Positions 1 through 11,500 of a stretch of DNA of 64,000 nucleotides are shown piece after piece (the stretch's first letter is position 1; each line of letters opens with the position of its first letter). The notes below the pieces were generated by a model, which was not told the DNA's origin, did no database searches, and worked only from the letters and a program-made list of their open reading frames with translations. This stretch comes from Puffinus mauretanicus. Its lineage: Eukaryota > Chordata > Aves > Procellariiformes > Procellariidae. The stretch lies in assembly GCA_023333565.1 (NCBI GenBank), contig JAJKFH010002480.1, positions 372,001 through 436,000 of the forward strand, written 5' to 3'. A program made the translations under genes and the position numbers.

Positions 1-1569
1 ACTGAGGCAGGCTGGCTGACAGCTCCTCTTGGCGCTGTCGCTGGCAGCCTCTGCTGGCCCACGAGCTTCTGGACAGACTGCCTGTCCTGCAGTCACTGCA
101 GCAGCTGACTGCTGGGTGACCAGCTTTCTTTACTTAGAAGGTTGGTACATCCATAGGTTGTAACACGATAAATGGTGAGCAGCTGAACGCTTTGGAGCAT
201 ACAAAGAACAACACAGAGAGATTGGGTTTTACTGCATTTTGAGCTCTTTCCATAGAAAGCAAAAGGAATACTGTGGCTTTCCTTATTTGTGTGGTCCTGA
301 TGTAGAGTATTGCAAGTCGCAAAGAATGATTGAAGCAGACAATGTTTGTGCTGGTAACAGGGGTTGAAATGTTTCCTGTCATGGAAAACATGAACAAGCC
401 AATTCCACATCACCGTTCTTTTCTGAGACCTGTGAGTACTGTCAGTGTTGCTGCTATTTTAATTTATGAGCCGCTGCCCTGTGCGATATCAACACCATTG
501 CTATGCATGGTCAAGTGGCACCTTCCCAGGAGTGGCATGAAGGGAGTAGGAGGGCACGAGCCCCCCCAGTACTCCCTCCGCCTGTCTCCTGCTCTTCACA
601 TTTTGCTGTATCGCACACCGCTCCACCCAAAGCAGGGGCAGGAGAGCACAGAGACCAAAGGTGGCAGCAGAAGGGGGGGGGCATAAAGGAACTAAAGGGA
701 GAGGAAATGCAGGAGCAGTAGGTAGAGAAGGCCAGGGCACCATCCTTGGTGCCAGTAGTCTTTTTGTGGCCGTGGTCAGCACCCTGTGCTGAGGAAAAAG
801 CAGGCCTTCAGAAGTATTCCCTGTCGTTCCTGGCTGGTGACAAGTCTGGCTGCAGTAGCTGGTACATCGAGCACGGAGAAAGAGCCATCCCTTCCTCCTC
901 ATGGGTGGAGGAACCTGGCCAGCCCTGAAGAAATCCATTCCAGGTGTGTTCCCTGTAGACAGCTCTGCAGGAGTCAAACCTCCGGCTCTGGCAAGCTCGA
1001 AGGGATGTTATCAAAAGGCTAGTGATAAACTCACCTGATGCAGCTCTTGAGTTTTTTGAAGCTCTTGTTCCCGATCAGACATGATATAAAAGCCTTATTC
1101 TACTGATAGATGATGCAGTACTGATAGGTGAAGTCTCTGTAAGTATGAAATTGTCAGCTAAATTCTGCTTGTGGAGGTCTTACACATGTGGAATACACAT
1201 ATTTGCTGGAAGCAGCTAGAAGATGCAAAACTGTCAGACAGTCTCTTGGCTTCTGATCTGAATAGCTCTGACCAGGAAGCACTGAAACATTAAATAGAAG
1301 AACTTGCAGGTTCTTTCTGAGGTTATTTTTCTTGCTACAATCGCAGGCAAAGAGGACCAGATTTTTCTGGAGCATATACCTCCAGTGAAAAGCCCTGGGT
1401 GCGTTTGCCATCATTATGGGCAATCAGTATTGGGCTTGACTGAAAAGCAGCTTGTGTGTGTCCACCAGGTGTTCTATGCACAAACTCAGAGAACAAGATG
1501 TTGATAGCTCCTAAGGCTGTTGTTTTCACAGGTCTTCTGAAAGGGACAGTTGGACAGAAATCACCTTTA
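1..1569. other. Unique DNA, no gene recognised
   Basis: No recognisable exon, RNA gene or repeat is visible. A G9 tract lies at 673-681. Open frames of up to 158 codons on the minus strand (501-977) overlap frames on the plus strand and show no domain or motif, so they look like chance in a GC-richer patch. Confidence 0.6.
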
Positions 1570-1575
1570 GCGAGA
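1570..1575. repeat. Target-site duplication, left copy (GCGAGA)
   Basis: Six bases directly abutting the left end of the solo LTR. The copy at 1892-1897 reads GTGAGA, so five of six positions match. The single difference is C to T within a CpG, which is what methylation decay would produce after insertion. Confidence 0.75.
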
Positions 1576-1891
1576 TGTGGCGAATAAGGACACGGACTCC
1601 GTCTGAGAGGGAATGAAGACGAAATCCTTTATTATACAGCACAAACGCCTTCTTATACCTCACATTATGCCACGTATGCACTTCAAAGAATTCCCTAGTA
1701 CATCCCCTAAGCAAAGGTCATCTTGACACTCTTCCGCTAATTTCCTTATCTTTGTCATGCCCTCAGAACCGTGAACTGCCACCTCTTATCTCCCTTTTTC
1801 CCATGGCTTCTTTCACTTCCCATCTTCCCATGGCTTCTTGTTTACCAACGCTATGATACTGCTTGTACTCTCAGACATTGATTCCTCCACA
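1576..1891 (-). mobile_element. Solo LTR of an endogenous retrovirus, minus strand
   Basis: On the minus strand this 316-bp unit starts TGTGG and ends CCACA, the terminal inverted TG...CA expected of a retroviral LTR. It has the right internal order. A TATAAG box lies at 1652-1657 (read on the minus strand), an AATAAA signal follows at 1628-1633, and a short U5-like end of about 50 bases closes it. The upstream U3 part contains a 12-base direct repeat, CCATGGCTTCTT in plus-strand reading, at 1801-1812 and 1828-1839, spaced like an enhancer repeat. Six-base near-identical duplications flank the unit. No gag, pol or env sequence is adjacent, so this is a solo LTR left by recombination between two LTRs. 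A 6-bp duplication fits alpha- or betaretrovirus-like (class II) elements better than ERVL, but the family is not recognised. Confidence 0.85.
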
Positions 1892-1897
1892 GTGAGA
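1892..1897. repeat. Target-site duplication, right copy (GTGAGA)
   Basis: This is the right flank of the solo LTR and matches GCGAGA at 1570-1575 except for one CpG-type transition. Confidence 0.75.
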
Positions 1898-4235
1898 CAC
1901 TTGGGTGTTTTTTCTGTCAGAAGGAAGATGGCCTAATTATCCTTTCTGTAGTCATCACCCAAACCGATGGTGCATCATCTTGAGCCAGCAAATACCCTTT
2001 GCAGTGGATGTCAGTGGGTACAGAACCAGACAGCCAAGAGGCTTGTTGGAGAGTTTCCTTTCCTTTTGCTTCCTTCACTTCCTTGGGAGCAGAAGCTTCT
2101 CCCTGCCGCCCTCAGCCACCAGGAGCTGCTCTTCCCTAGACGGATGGGTCCTTAACCTCAGCAGAGTTGCTCTGTCTCCACTCGGTTTGCCCCTTATTAT
2201 CCAGTTTGCTCAGTAGTGATGCAGCCAAAAGCTTTCTACAGCTTGGTACCTTTGAAAGTCTCCTAAAGTACATGGGCCAGATACTTTAGGAAGAGAAGCA
2301 GTGATTCAGTGCTGAGGCTGGCAGAGCCTGCCTATACTTTATATTAGAGCTTGTTCCTCTGTGTGTGCGTGCACTCATGCATATCTCCTCTTCAGCACTT
2401 TATCTCTCTCTTCTCTTTAGTGCTTTATCTCACTTCTGCTCTTTAGCGCCCATTATCTCTTGTCAGCTATCTACATTACAGAGTGTAGGACACTATTTAG
2501 GAGGAGTGCTGTGAATCAACCTTGTCTGTCATCTCCAAGAGAGCTACGCATGTGTGGGTAATGCATGTTTCATGTGAGTGTGCTTCTCCTCCTAGGGTAG
2601 TGTAATATACACATAATCTTGCTGCTGAGTACTGTAGCTCCTCACATACTTTAGTCTTCCCTTCTCTGCTTGGGTTGTTTTTTTGTAGACAACTGAAGGT
2701 AAGTAGCCTGGCTGCTGTCTGTCTGCAGTTCTATTTCCTGATTTGCTTTCTCTATCATTCATTAACAGGTGAATACCTTATGCAAGCACTGTTGATTAGC
2801 TTCATAACCGCCTGTCTGTAAATCGTTTTCCACCTCTGGTTGTGAGTAATATCTGCATGCTTTGTTCATCTTCCACATAAAGACCCTGGTTCTCCTCCTG
2901 TTTCTCAGCAGCATGGCTTCACTGCACACAAGGAAATTATGCAGGGGTCAGGCTGGAGTGAGCAAGGAAGACTATGTCCCAAGGTGGCTTTATGCTCTTC
3001 ATAGATACCTGAAGTAACCAGAGGAAGTGGCTGGTGTCCAGAATATGCAAATGCAAGCGTGTGACAAATGAACCAGCTGTCCGTTTTTTGGTGAATTAAG
3101 TAAAGCAGTCGTACTCAACCAGGCAGTGTGCTGGTGGAGGACCCTCCTATGTTCCTGTGGCTACAGGAAACTCGTCTGTTAAAATGTGCCCTGGTGGGCA
3201 GAGCCCAATCTGATTTTCGTCCCCAGTGCTGCATTATTGCTTGTGGACTGCTGCCCTCGGCCTGTGGTTACAAAAGATGAATAGCTGGCAGGAAGATAGC
3301 AAGTATGTGCTACTTAAACATACAGTGCCTAACGGCTGTCTTCCAAGTGCCCAGATGTATGGCTTGCTCTAGGACGCTGGGACCTCCCTCTCTGCTGCGG
3401 TAGACACTTCTATTATTAGCTCCGTGGCAGCTTTCCATATGCCAACACTCGTGACTGCAGGACTGTTTAATTTTCACTTCTCTGAAGTATTTAATTTGTC
3501 AGCTGTTGGCTTCTATTCATTAAAGACCAAACGTCAAAATCTTTACCTAGATTTTTGCTCTGTTAGGGCTGAAGCACAGATCCTGTCTAAACAGACCATT
3601 ATATCTCTGCAGAATCAGAGGCAGGATAAAGTCTTAAATCCAGAAAGTCAGTCACTACTATGCTAATCAGTAGAAACCCCCCGTCTTCAGAGATGGGTGT
3701 CTAGTCTCCCTTCTTCTGTTAACTTCTATTCAGAGAAGTGCAATATCAATTCTGCTAAAAGTACTGCCTGCTTGCGTTTCAGTGCCTGACTGTGAAGATG
3801 TGGTGCGCAGTTGCCAGTGCCTGTCTGCAGGTGCTGGCACTTCTCTGGTGGCTGAGGATAGTTGCTGCTGTGAGATAATCACCCAGCAATTCACTGCTGG
3901 GGGCCTCTCTTTAATTATTGAATGCCAGAATAGATGTATATTGAATTACCTTGCTGGCAAATATTATCTCCAGCATCTTGTGTAGCTCTACAATATTCTC
4001 AGTTTTCCTACTTGCATAATATGAAATCTTCTTCAAAGAATCTAAAAAAGTCAAAATATGTTTTTATATATTGCTTATATAGCAGTACATGTTTCCAGAG
4101 AATAACAGGTTGTACACTGGCTTTAAAGATAGCCTTCCCTGGCAGTCAGTAGCATTGGATTACTCTTGTTTAAAATCAAGCCTACACTTGGATGTGCAGC
4201 AGAATGAAGCAGGATGTGCATGGTGCATTATCAAG
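1898..4235. other. Unique DNA, no gene recognised
   Basis: No coding exon or clear repeat is seen. The sequence at 2341-2465 is pyrimidine-rich (repeated TTTATCTC and CTCTTCT stretches). Bases 3106-3120 resemble a hAT-Charlie terminal inverted repeat, but no partner end was found nearby. Confidence 0.5.
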
Positions 4236-4278
4236 CCAACCAACCAAAAAAAAAAAACCAAACCACCAACCAAAAAAG
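4236..4278. repeat. Low-complexity A/C-rich tract (CCAAC plus A12)
   Basis: A simple-sequence stretch made of CCAACCAACC, an uninterrupted run of twelve A, then ACC and CAA words. It could be the remains of a poly(A) tail, but the sequence to its left shows no recognisable retrocopy. Confidence 0.7.
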
Positions 4279-5187
4279 AGAGCAAGCAGCCTAATTTTGC
4301 TACTGCAATCTGTAGTTCTGGTCCTGTGGTGCATGACACTAGGAAGGCCGCCTGTGTCCATGCAGGGCCTTACTGGAGTCACTTGCAGTAGCACATGAAG
4401 ATGGGGGGGGAGGAGAGAAAATCAACATACACATTTGTAATTTTTCCCAGCTTGCAGAGATGCAAGTAAGTGCCAGTGTTCCCCCTCATCTCTCCCTCTC
4501 TGTCCTGCTGTTACATACAGATTGCAGGTGTTAGATCTGCAAGCAGTGGTTGAGAAATTGGCCACACACCCCTTGACCTTTAGTTCCTGTAAAATCCTCT
4601 GGATAATGTAGTCTTCAGTGCTTATGGACATGATACAATTTTTATATATGTTCTCTCTAAATGTGGCAAGCAAGATTTGTTATTCCTTATTTTGCAAGAG
4701 AAATAAAGCATGCCTTCTCATTTTCCAAACTGTACTGAATTCCATGTAATCCTGGTAACAATTTACAAAAGAAAGGAAGAATATTACACAATGCTTAACT
4801 GGAAGGAAAGGCAATACTGTGGTTAATCAAACATTTTTGTCATTTACAAGTTTCAGAGAATTTCATGCTGCTGAATGATGTCAAGCAGGCAGCCGTGGAG
4901 CCCGAGATCCCTCCTTTGTAACCACCACAGATATGTCACATGCAGCAGCCCTAGCAGGTGCTGACAGAATAATTACAGTGCTCGAATGTGTAATACTGCA
5001 GGCATTAATGGGCTCCTGAAGCTGGTGAAAGGAGAGCTCCATCTACTGTTGTACAAAGAGAAGGCAAAAATAACTAGAATGGCCTTCCCTCCCCGCCCCC
5101 AATGAAAAGCTACTCTTCCCCCGCGGCTTTTAGAGCCTTCCACTTCAAATCCAGTTCCCTGCCTTGGATACTGTGCAGGTACATAGC
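4279..5187. other. Unique DNA, no gene recognised
   Basis: A G8 tract lies at 4403-4410. No exon, RNA gene or repeat is recognised. Confidence 0.5.
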
Positions 5188-5338
5188 TGGGGACAGTCCC
5201 TACTTAGCCATTGCTAAACAGGCAAGGCAGACAAAGGATTTGAGAACAGCATGGAAACTAAGTGACTTTTACATGCACATATAAAATTGGGAGCAGAACC
5301 AGAAACTGACCCCGGTTTCTAGTCCTTTTCCCTGGTAG
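5188..5338 (-). mobile_element. MIR-type SINE copy (ancient), minus strand
   Basis: Read on the plus strand, this stretch follows the reverse complement of an amniote MIR core. It has a GGACAGTCCCT block, then AGGCAGACAAAGG, then AAACTAAGTGACTT, then a GGGAGCAGAACCAGAAACTGA block ending TTTCTAGTCC. These blocks stand in the consensus order with consensus-like spacing. The copy is highly diverged and keeps no promoter of its own. The assignment rests on remembered consensus sequence; a RepeatMasker run would settle family and borders. Confidence 0.75.
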
Positions 5339-6443
5339 GAGGGGTTTCATTCTCCAAAACGTATTGAATGCAGAGATTTCTTGGAGGGCTGCAGGCAACT
5401 TTCGCTTTAGAGCTGCAGGAGCAGGGAAAAGGGCTAGATAGCGCATGGTTCTGCAGCTTTTTGCTTGATTTGCCACTGCACTGCTTCTGAACTTACTGTA
5501 TCTTACATAGCTGGAGAAGTATTTCTTGTATAAGCATACATAGGCATTTATGAGAATTGAGCCCTGCACAAAACATAGATCCCTCTTCTACTGAGCTTGG
5601 GGGCACAACGAGCAATTTGAGCCCCGAACTGAGGTCGGGACACGAATTCTGCAAGTAAATTCTGTCCTCAGTACTTTCAGCTAAAATCCTACTCTCTGCC
5701 CTTCGAATTATGCTTTTAATAGTGGTAGTGCATGTTCAAAACTGAGTATTTTCTACTGACCTTTATCTTTGTAACAGGCTGAATTAAGACCTGCTGTTTA
5801 AGTGCCAATTGTGCTGTCCTGAGATATATGGTATATATAGCCATTACTGGCCAGTTTGAATAGCTCCTTAAGGACAATGTGTACAATTTAGTTCTAGAAA
5901 AAATGAAGATTTCAGGATTTAGAATACTTGTAAGAAGTGCTAATTTTTCTCAGGACAGCTGGTAGTGAAAACGCATTGTTACTCTGTGCTTGCAGGGAAC
6001 ATCAGAAGCGTTTGGATTCTTAGATTTCCACAAAAAGCTTAACTGATAGTTGTTCTGCACTGATGTCAGAAAGAGTTTGTACTTATGTTACTTGACTGCA
6101 AGAGCTCATCTCAAGTTGTGTGAACAGATGTTTCAGATTTGAGTTCAGCCTGGCAGAAAAGAGAGAACAGTCTAGTCCCCAGCATTTTCCATCTTTCATA
6201 GTACTACCACAACCTCACATCTCCTAGATATGCTCTCAGATACCACATCTTCTGCGGATATTTGCAGTCCCTTTTCTGCCCAAAGTGTTCAGCAGGTTGT
6301 TTTTTTTTTTTTCTTTTTACTGGATTTTTCTTTACGGTGATACTGAAATGCAAACTCCTTGAAAGGAAAAGGAGAGATTCACTTTTATCCAGCCTAGTAC
6401 TTCTCATGTGGCACTGTACTGAATGAAATGTGTGGGTAGAGGG
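5339..6443. other. Unique DNA, no gene recognised
   Basis: A T13 tract lies at 6300-6312. No exon or repeat is recognised. Confidence 0.5.
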
Positions 6444-6723
6444 TGTCGAGTGTCCCAAGAATCACAGAGGCCAGGACCTGAACGCTTTATTAATGCTGGC
6501 CTTTGCTATACATATGGAGGTTTTTGCATTTAGGTATGTGTCTGACTGCTTTGGAGTGAGACTTTCCGTGGATACAGGGCGCATCAAGGACAACACAAGT
6601 CACGCGCAGTCAGCTTTAGATCAGAGAGGCGCAGACACTGCTCGTACCAGGCTCTTCAGCTTCTGTGCTGGAAATACAGCTGTGGGCCCTTTCTTCCCTC
6701 TGTGCTACAGTTAGGTGTGAGCA
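6444..6723 (-). mobile_element. Possible second solo LTR, minus strand (borders uncertain)
   Basis: On the minus strand there is a TATA-like ATATGTATAG at about 6506-6515, an AATAAA signal at 6486-6491, and then a 42-base U5-like segment ending CTCGACA at 6444. This is the same TATA, AATAAA, short-U5, CA order as the well-supported LTR at 1576-1891, although the sequences differ. The far end is unclear. A border at 6723 would give TG at the start and a 5-bp duplication, GAGGG (6439-6443) against GAGGT (6724-6728), with one mismatch. An alternative start is ACA at 6707-6709. No internal retroviral sequence adjoins it. It could also be chance similarity in AT-containing DNA. Confidence 0.35.
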
Positions 6724-6728
6724 GAGGT

Positions 6729-8444
6729 CCCGTAGCCTTGCTTGGCCTAGCCCTAATAACCAGCCTGCCTGCTGGCTTGTTCACAGCCAGCGTGCTGCAG
6801 CGTGCGGCAGGTGCCTTGGTCAGAGAGACGGGCCCTGCTGGTCCTTGCAGCTTGAGCCGGAAAATATAACTTTGCAAATTTTCCTGTCTGACGAATGTGT
6901 TACTAGCATTGCATTTTCCTTTGTGAAATGACACATAGCTGTCTAAGCACATTACATACAGTCGTTATACTAATTAACTCTATACTTGCTTATCAATAAT
7001 CTGTAATTTCAGAGCTTCACACCTGTTTGCTCGAATGCTTTTTACTTCTCAGCATTTTAATGTACGGAGCTGCAACTATCTCTGTAAAACTGTAACAAAC
7101 AATTAAACCCCCCAATAACCCACTCTCGGAAGACATCGTCTGGTGCATGTTACACAGCTAAGCAGCCCTTAATTGTAGCAACTGGTATGTATGCAGCAAG
7201 AGGAACAACAAAAGAAATGTAAAATACTTCTCATGACACAGCTGTCAACAATTAAGCTGTATGAGGCTTTGCTAGTAGAGGTTATGGAGAAGCCCATGGA
7301 AATCTGAAACAGCTTTTAAAAGAAAGCACTGAAAATATGCACCAGAAACCGAGGAATAGATTGCAGATGGCAAATACATGTCTCCGCAGACTGTCAGGGA
7401 ACAATTTGGTTTGACAAATGGCTGTGATCTGCCACGGAGCTGTGCAGAAGATGAACCGTCAGGCTGCAGAGCGGCAGTGTACAAAACTAATTAAGCAAGA
7501 TTAAGCATGCCTGATACTGATTTTTATGGGAGAATTCACCCATATAGACCCATAGATCCTACAGACTGCTGGGAGATGGTGGACCCTCCACTCCTGCAAA
7601 CAATGCTGTTAAATTTTTATACCACGCCTGACATCTGTAAACCCTCAGGACCTGTTTTAAGAAAGAAGAAGGTAGGGTGTTGTTCGCCCATTAACTGGGG
7701 CAGGGCAGTGAAATGGTCTGTTAGAGGCTGGAGAGTGATGAGTGGTAGTACTGGAAGGACATGTCAAAGCCCCCCAGCCCTTGGCGTCGTCCCTGTACGG
7801 CTGGAGGAGATGGAGTCTGTCGTAAGCAGTGAATGAAGAGATAAAATGTTAGGGGAGCGCTCGCAGCAGCTCTGGCCCCAGCACCCTGGTGAACCATGCG
7901 GGGTGGCAATGCCTGTTTCCCTGGGACTGAAGAAGCAGGCTGGCCAACCGCATAGGTCGGACAGAAATAAACTCCCATCGTTTCAGGTTTTGCTGGTGAC
8001 CCCTGCAGCTGAGCTGCTGACTAAACATGGCCATGAACAGCATCTCGGAAGTTGTGAAAACTTTGAGGCTGGAGGAAGCGGGGCCAAATGGCTGTACGTG
8101 TTTCCTGACGCTGCTGCAGCCAGTGTAGCAGAGCTGTCCCCATCATCAGAACAACCTTGTCTTGGATGGGAGCGCTCTCAGCAGCAAAGGAACACAGAAG
8201 GCGTTAGTTGATCATAGGCTTTCATTTACATTGCAGTGGGGTCAGGCCATAGGCGCTACACAGTCCCTGGAAGTTTGCTTCTGCTGCAGCAGTGTTTGTA
8301 GCTTAGTCCCTGAGCTTCCTGGGGCTTTCGGCACTGTGCAGCATGGAGAGTAGTTTGCCCTTTCCTTGGTCACCCGTTTCTCTCACAAAGCATCTGCTGG
8401 ATTCTCCGGAATTAATAATTTACTCAACTCTCTAAGACTGCAGA
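6729..8444. other. Unique DNA, no gene recognised
   Basis: The frame opening at 7507 (ATG, 109 codons) runs into a purine-rich GAAGAAG followed by GTAGGG near 7671, which looks like a donor site. No matching acceptor or known protein supports it as an exon. Confidence 0.45.
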
Positions 8445-8530
8445 CTAAATTTTGCCCATGGTAATGCAGCCCGTATACGACAGAGCAAGGCTGGAATTTT
8501 CTCAGGTCCTGAGGATGAGACTCTGGACTT
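8445..8530 (-). mobile_element. MIR-type SINE fragment, minus strand
   Basis: Plus-strand reading shows the reverse complement of a MIR core: TTTTGCCCATGGTAATGCAG, then CGACAGAGCAAGGCTGGAAT, then CTCAGGTCCTGAGG. The consensus counterparts are TTGCCCAAGGTCACACAG, GCAGAGCCGGGAT and CCAGGTCCTCTG. Only about 85 bases are recognisable. Confidence 0.6.
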
Positions 8531-11500
8531 GGCCACGTTGTGGTGCTTCAGGAGAGTGTGAGGACGGCGGGAGGTGGGGATCTGCAGGGCTGCAGCAAGT
8601 AGGTCTGAAGTTGCATCGAAAATAGCTGAACTGCGATGTTTTCTCTTGACAGAAGTGGTAAGAGAGGCCACAGATGCTTCCTTTCTATGATTCAGAAACT
8701 TGCAAATCTTCTTTGATTCACACCTTATAAGTAAAATTAGCCTGTGCCTCAGTGTTGCCAAACCTTTTCAAAGTAAAGATATTTGTACAAAGGAATTCAG
8801 TAACAGAAATGGAATTCACTCGTGGATCAGATTACTGTTATTTCTGGCTGGAAGCAGCATCAGAAATACTTACAGGGATTTCCACTTTGCCTTTGGAAAG
8901 ATGTACATATTGTTGATAGAAAAGTAGCTATTTGGGAGAATAATTCATGTACATTGAGACAGGAAGGGGGATGAGCCCCATGAGGCTGTCACAGCCGTGA
9001 ATACGAGTGTTTAGCTTTGCATTGTAACGTGCAGTCGCTTTTGAAACAGGGATCTTCAGCTGTTGTTGTTGAGAACGTTGTGACGAGCTGCAATTGCTGC
9101 TGCTCAGGAGAAGACGTTTCCAGCCCAGAGTCTAAGCTTTCATTCAAAGCGCAGTTCTTTGTGCTGGTTATGCCTTGGTGTCCTAGAGAGTTGTGTCAGA
9201 CATCTTCCTGCATGTGGGGACTCTGCAGATGATACTTAATGAAGGGAAATATTTTGATGATGTTTAAAGCAGCGATCGTTTGTGACACTGACGAATATGA
9301 TGTTACCTTAAAACATGAGCTTACCCACCAGTTGGGAGCGTCAGTCAAAAAGTCTGGTGTTTAAAATACATGCTGATCGTGGTCTATATTTTGCAGCCAG
9401 CTTTAAGTAAAGCCTCAGTCTGCTTGACGATGCTCTCCTCGGGGACAGAGACGTCACCTGAAGAGCTGGGCTCAGAGGCTGACGGACCCGCGCAGCCCGC
9501 AGAGGGGGAGCGGGGCACTGGGAGAGTTACAGGCCCCCGCACCAGTCTGCCTGTGGGCAGCGACAGTGAAACGTCATGTTCCCCTCCGGATGCCGGGACG
9601 GAGCAGACGTCTCCAACAGCATTAGCTACCTGGGGTAGCCAAGGACAGCCGTAAACTGGCTGATTGCTGGTAATACGCATGGATGATTTTTAGAATAAAG
9701 TCAGAGTCCTCTGATTGTAGCCCTAAACGCTGATAAAAGTGGTGGAACGAATGGATTTCTGTAGTGTAATATAGAAGGACATTTCTATTCCTGGCAACCT
9801 GAGAATTTTAAAGCAAGAGAGTATAAAAAGGTTTTACTTAAAAAAAACTTAGGCATGTTATGTTGGAAATAGGGCTGGTTGTATTACTTCACTCCAGAAT
9901 AATATACTTGATACCTCTGAATGTCAAGTGAAGTCTTACTAAGCAACGACATGTTTTGGTGGCCATCTTGGCTAGGTTTCTTCATTCTGCTGGATGGACT
10001 GTGCACAAAGAAGTGTATCTCCAAGTAGTGAATTTTTTGGCTCTTTGAAAATGCATGTGAAAAGGGACAGCAACATATGGACTTGGCATACCCCAGGGGA
10101 TGACTGTGGGAGCCTGGGAACATTTTGTGCCTGAAGCAAGTGTAGGAAGAAGGGAGGAGGCGAGGCGACCGACCAGCTGCAGTGAGCTGCGTGGTGATTG
10201 CACTGAATTGCACAGCTGCTCGTAGTATCAGGAGCAGCACCGGAGGGGCCCAGCCATGCCCAGGTCTTTATCTCTGTTGAGGTGAAGAACAGGTCTTGTA
10301 CCATGGCCCTTCCTTCCACATGGGTCACGGCGGAACTGGGAGATTCTTGCGAAGAGCCACGGGCAACATCCAGACCAGAGGGTGCAATTAAAATTGCTGG
10401 CCAGACCAAAAGCAAGCCAGATGCTGAGGAAAGAACAGAAAAGGGACTGGTTTGGAAGCTCAATGCTGTCAGCGATCAGAGGCTTCAGGTGCAAGTGGAG
10501 GCGGGAGCACCCTGTGGCTTTTCCAAATGTGCCACCATGAGAAGATGTATTTATGGATCAGAAACTCCAAATGTTGTACAGAACAATGAACTAAAAATAA
10601 AACTGTAGCAATCTCACACAAATTGCAGGTGAGCACGCCGCAGGCAGAAGGGCATACACAGAGTATTTGCATTGAGAGTCTGCAAGTGTTTGCATGTTGC
10701 CATATACTTCCCAGCAGGTCTTCAACACATTTTCTCTGAGATAGAAGCAGAGCAATTGCCTGCTTCTTCAGTGTTGACTGAAGTTCAGATTTTGCAGCTG
10801 TAATAGCAATATGTTAGGTCTCTCATTCTGGATCTTAAAGAACAACCCCTCTCAACTTGTAAATAACATGTACAATTAAATAGGGTGTATTTTCCTCTGC
10901 CTAAAATGTGTGACGCACCCTAGTGCAGTAGTGAGGTCAATGGAAAGGCTTACATTCCTTTCAGTAGATTTTGTTGCACACCTTAAAAGAAGATCTTCTG
11001 ATTTATTTACAAGACATGCTTGCTGGGCCTATTTTCCACTCTGACACCCTGATCCGGCGTTTAGTGGGAGATGCTTTCACTTCCTTACTTGTCAATATTA
11101 GCATCTCCCTATTTTGCTAGGGACAGCAGCAACACCAGCCTGACATCGCTTCCAGACTTACTGCACGTAGGACCAAGTGACACTGCGCAATTGCATCTCA
11201 AAATCGGGTCCCTGCTGCTCTCCTTCCCTGCAGCTGTGGACACCACATGAGAAACCAGAAACTTGCCTAGATCTAGGGAAGGAAGTAGTCTTGACAATAA
11301 TATTAATGTAAATCTAGTCTCATTCTCTTTCAGACTGTATATTAATTAACTCTTTGTTATCACATGAAGAATTAATTGCATGAAATTATCCAAGAACTAC
11401 AGAAATCTGAAATTTTTCTTCAGTTTTCACTCAACTCCAGTGGACCAGAAATAGTAATGCAAAAAAAGGAAGTCACTTCTAGAGCTAGCATATGAACCAA

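Noticed and set aside
3106..3120. hAT-Charlie-like terminal inverted repeat (CAGTCGTACTCAACC)
   Set aside because: There are two mismatches to the usual CAGTGGTTCTCAACC, and no partner end or 8-bp duplication was found.
4236..4278. Poly(A) tail of a processed pseudogene
   Set aside because: The A12 run is embedded in C-containing simple repeats, and no gene-like sequence or duplication adjoins it.
10282..10608. 108-codon frame ending beside AATAAA, possible retrocopy
   Set aside because: The protein is not recognised, there is no A-tail or target duplication, and AATAAA is frequent by chance.
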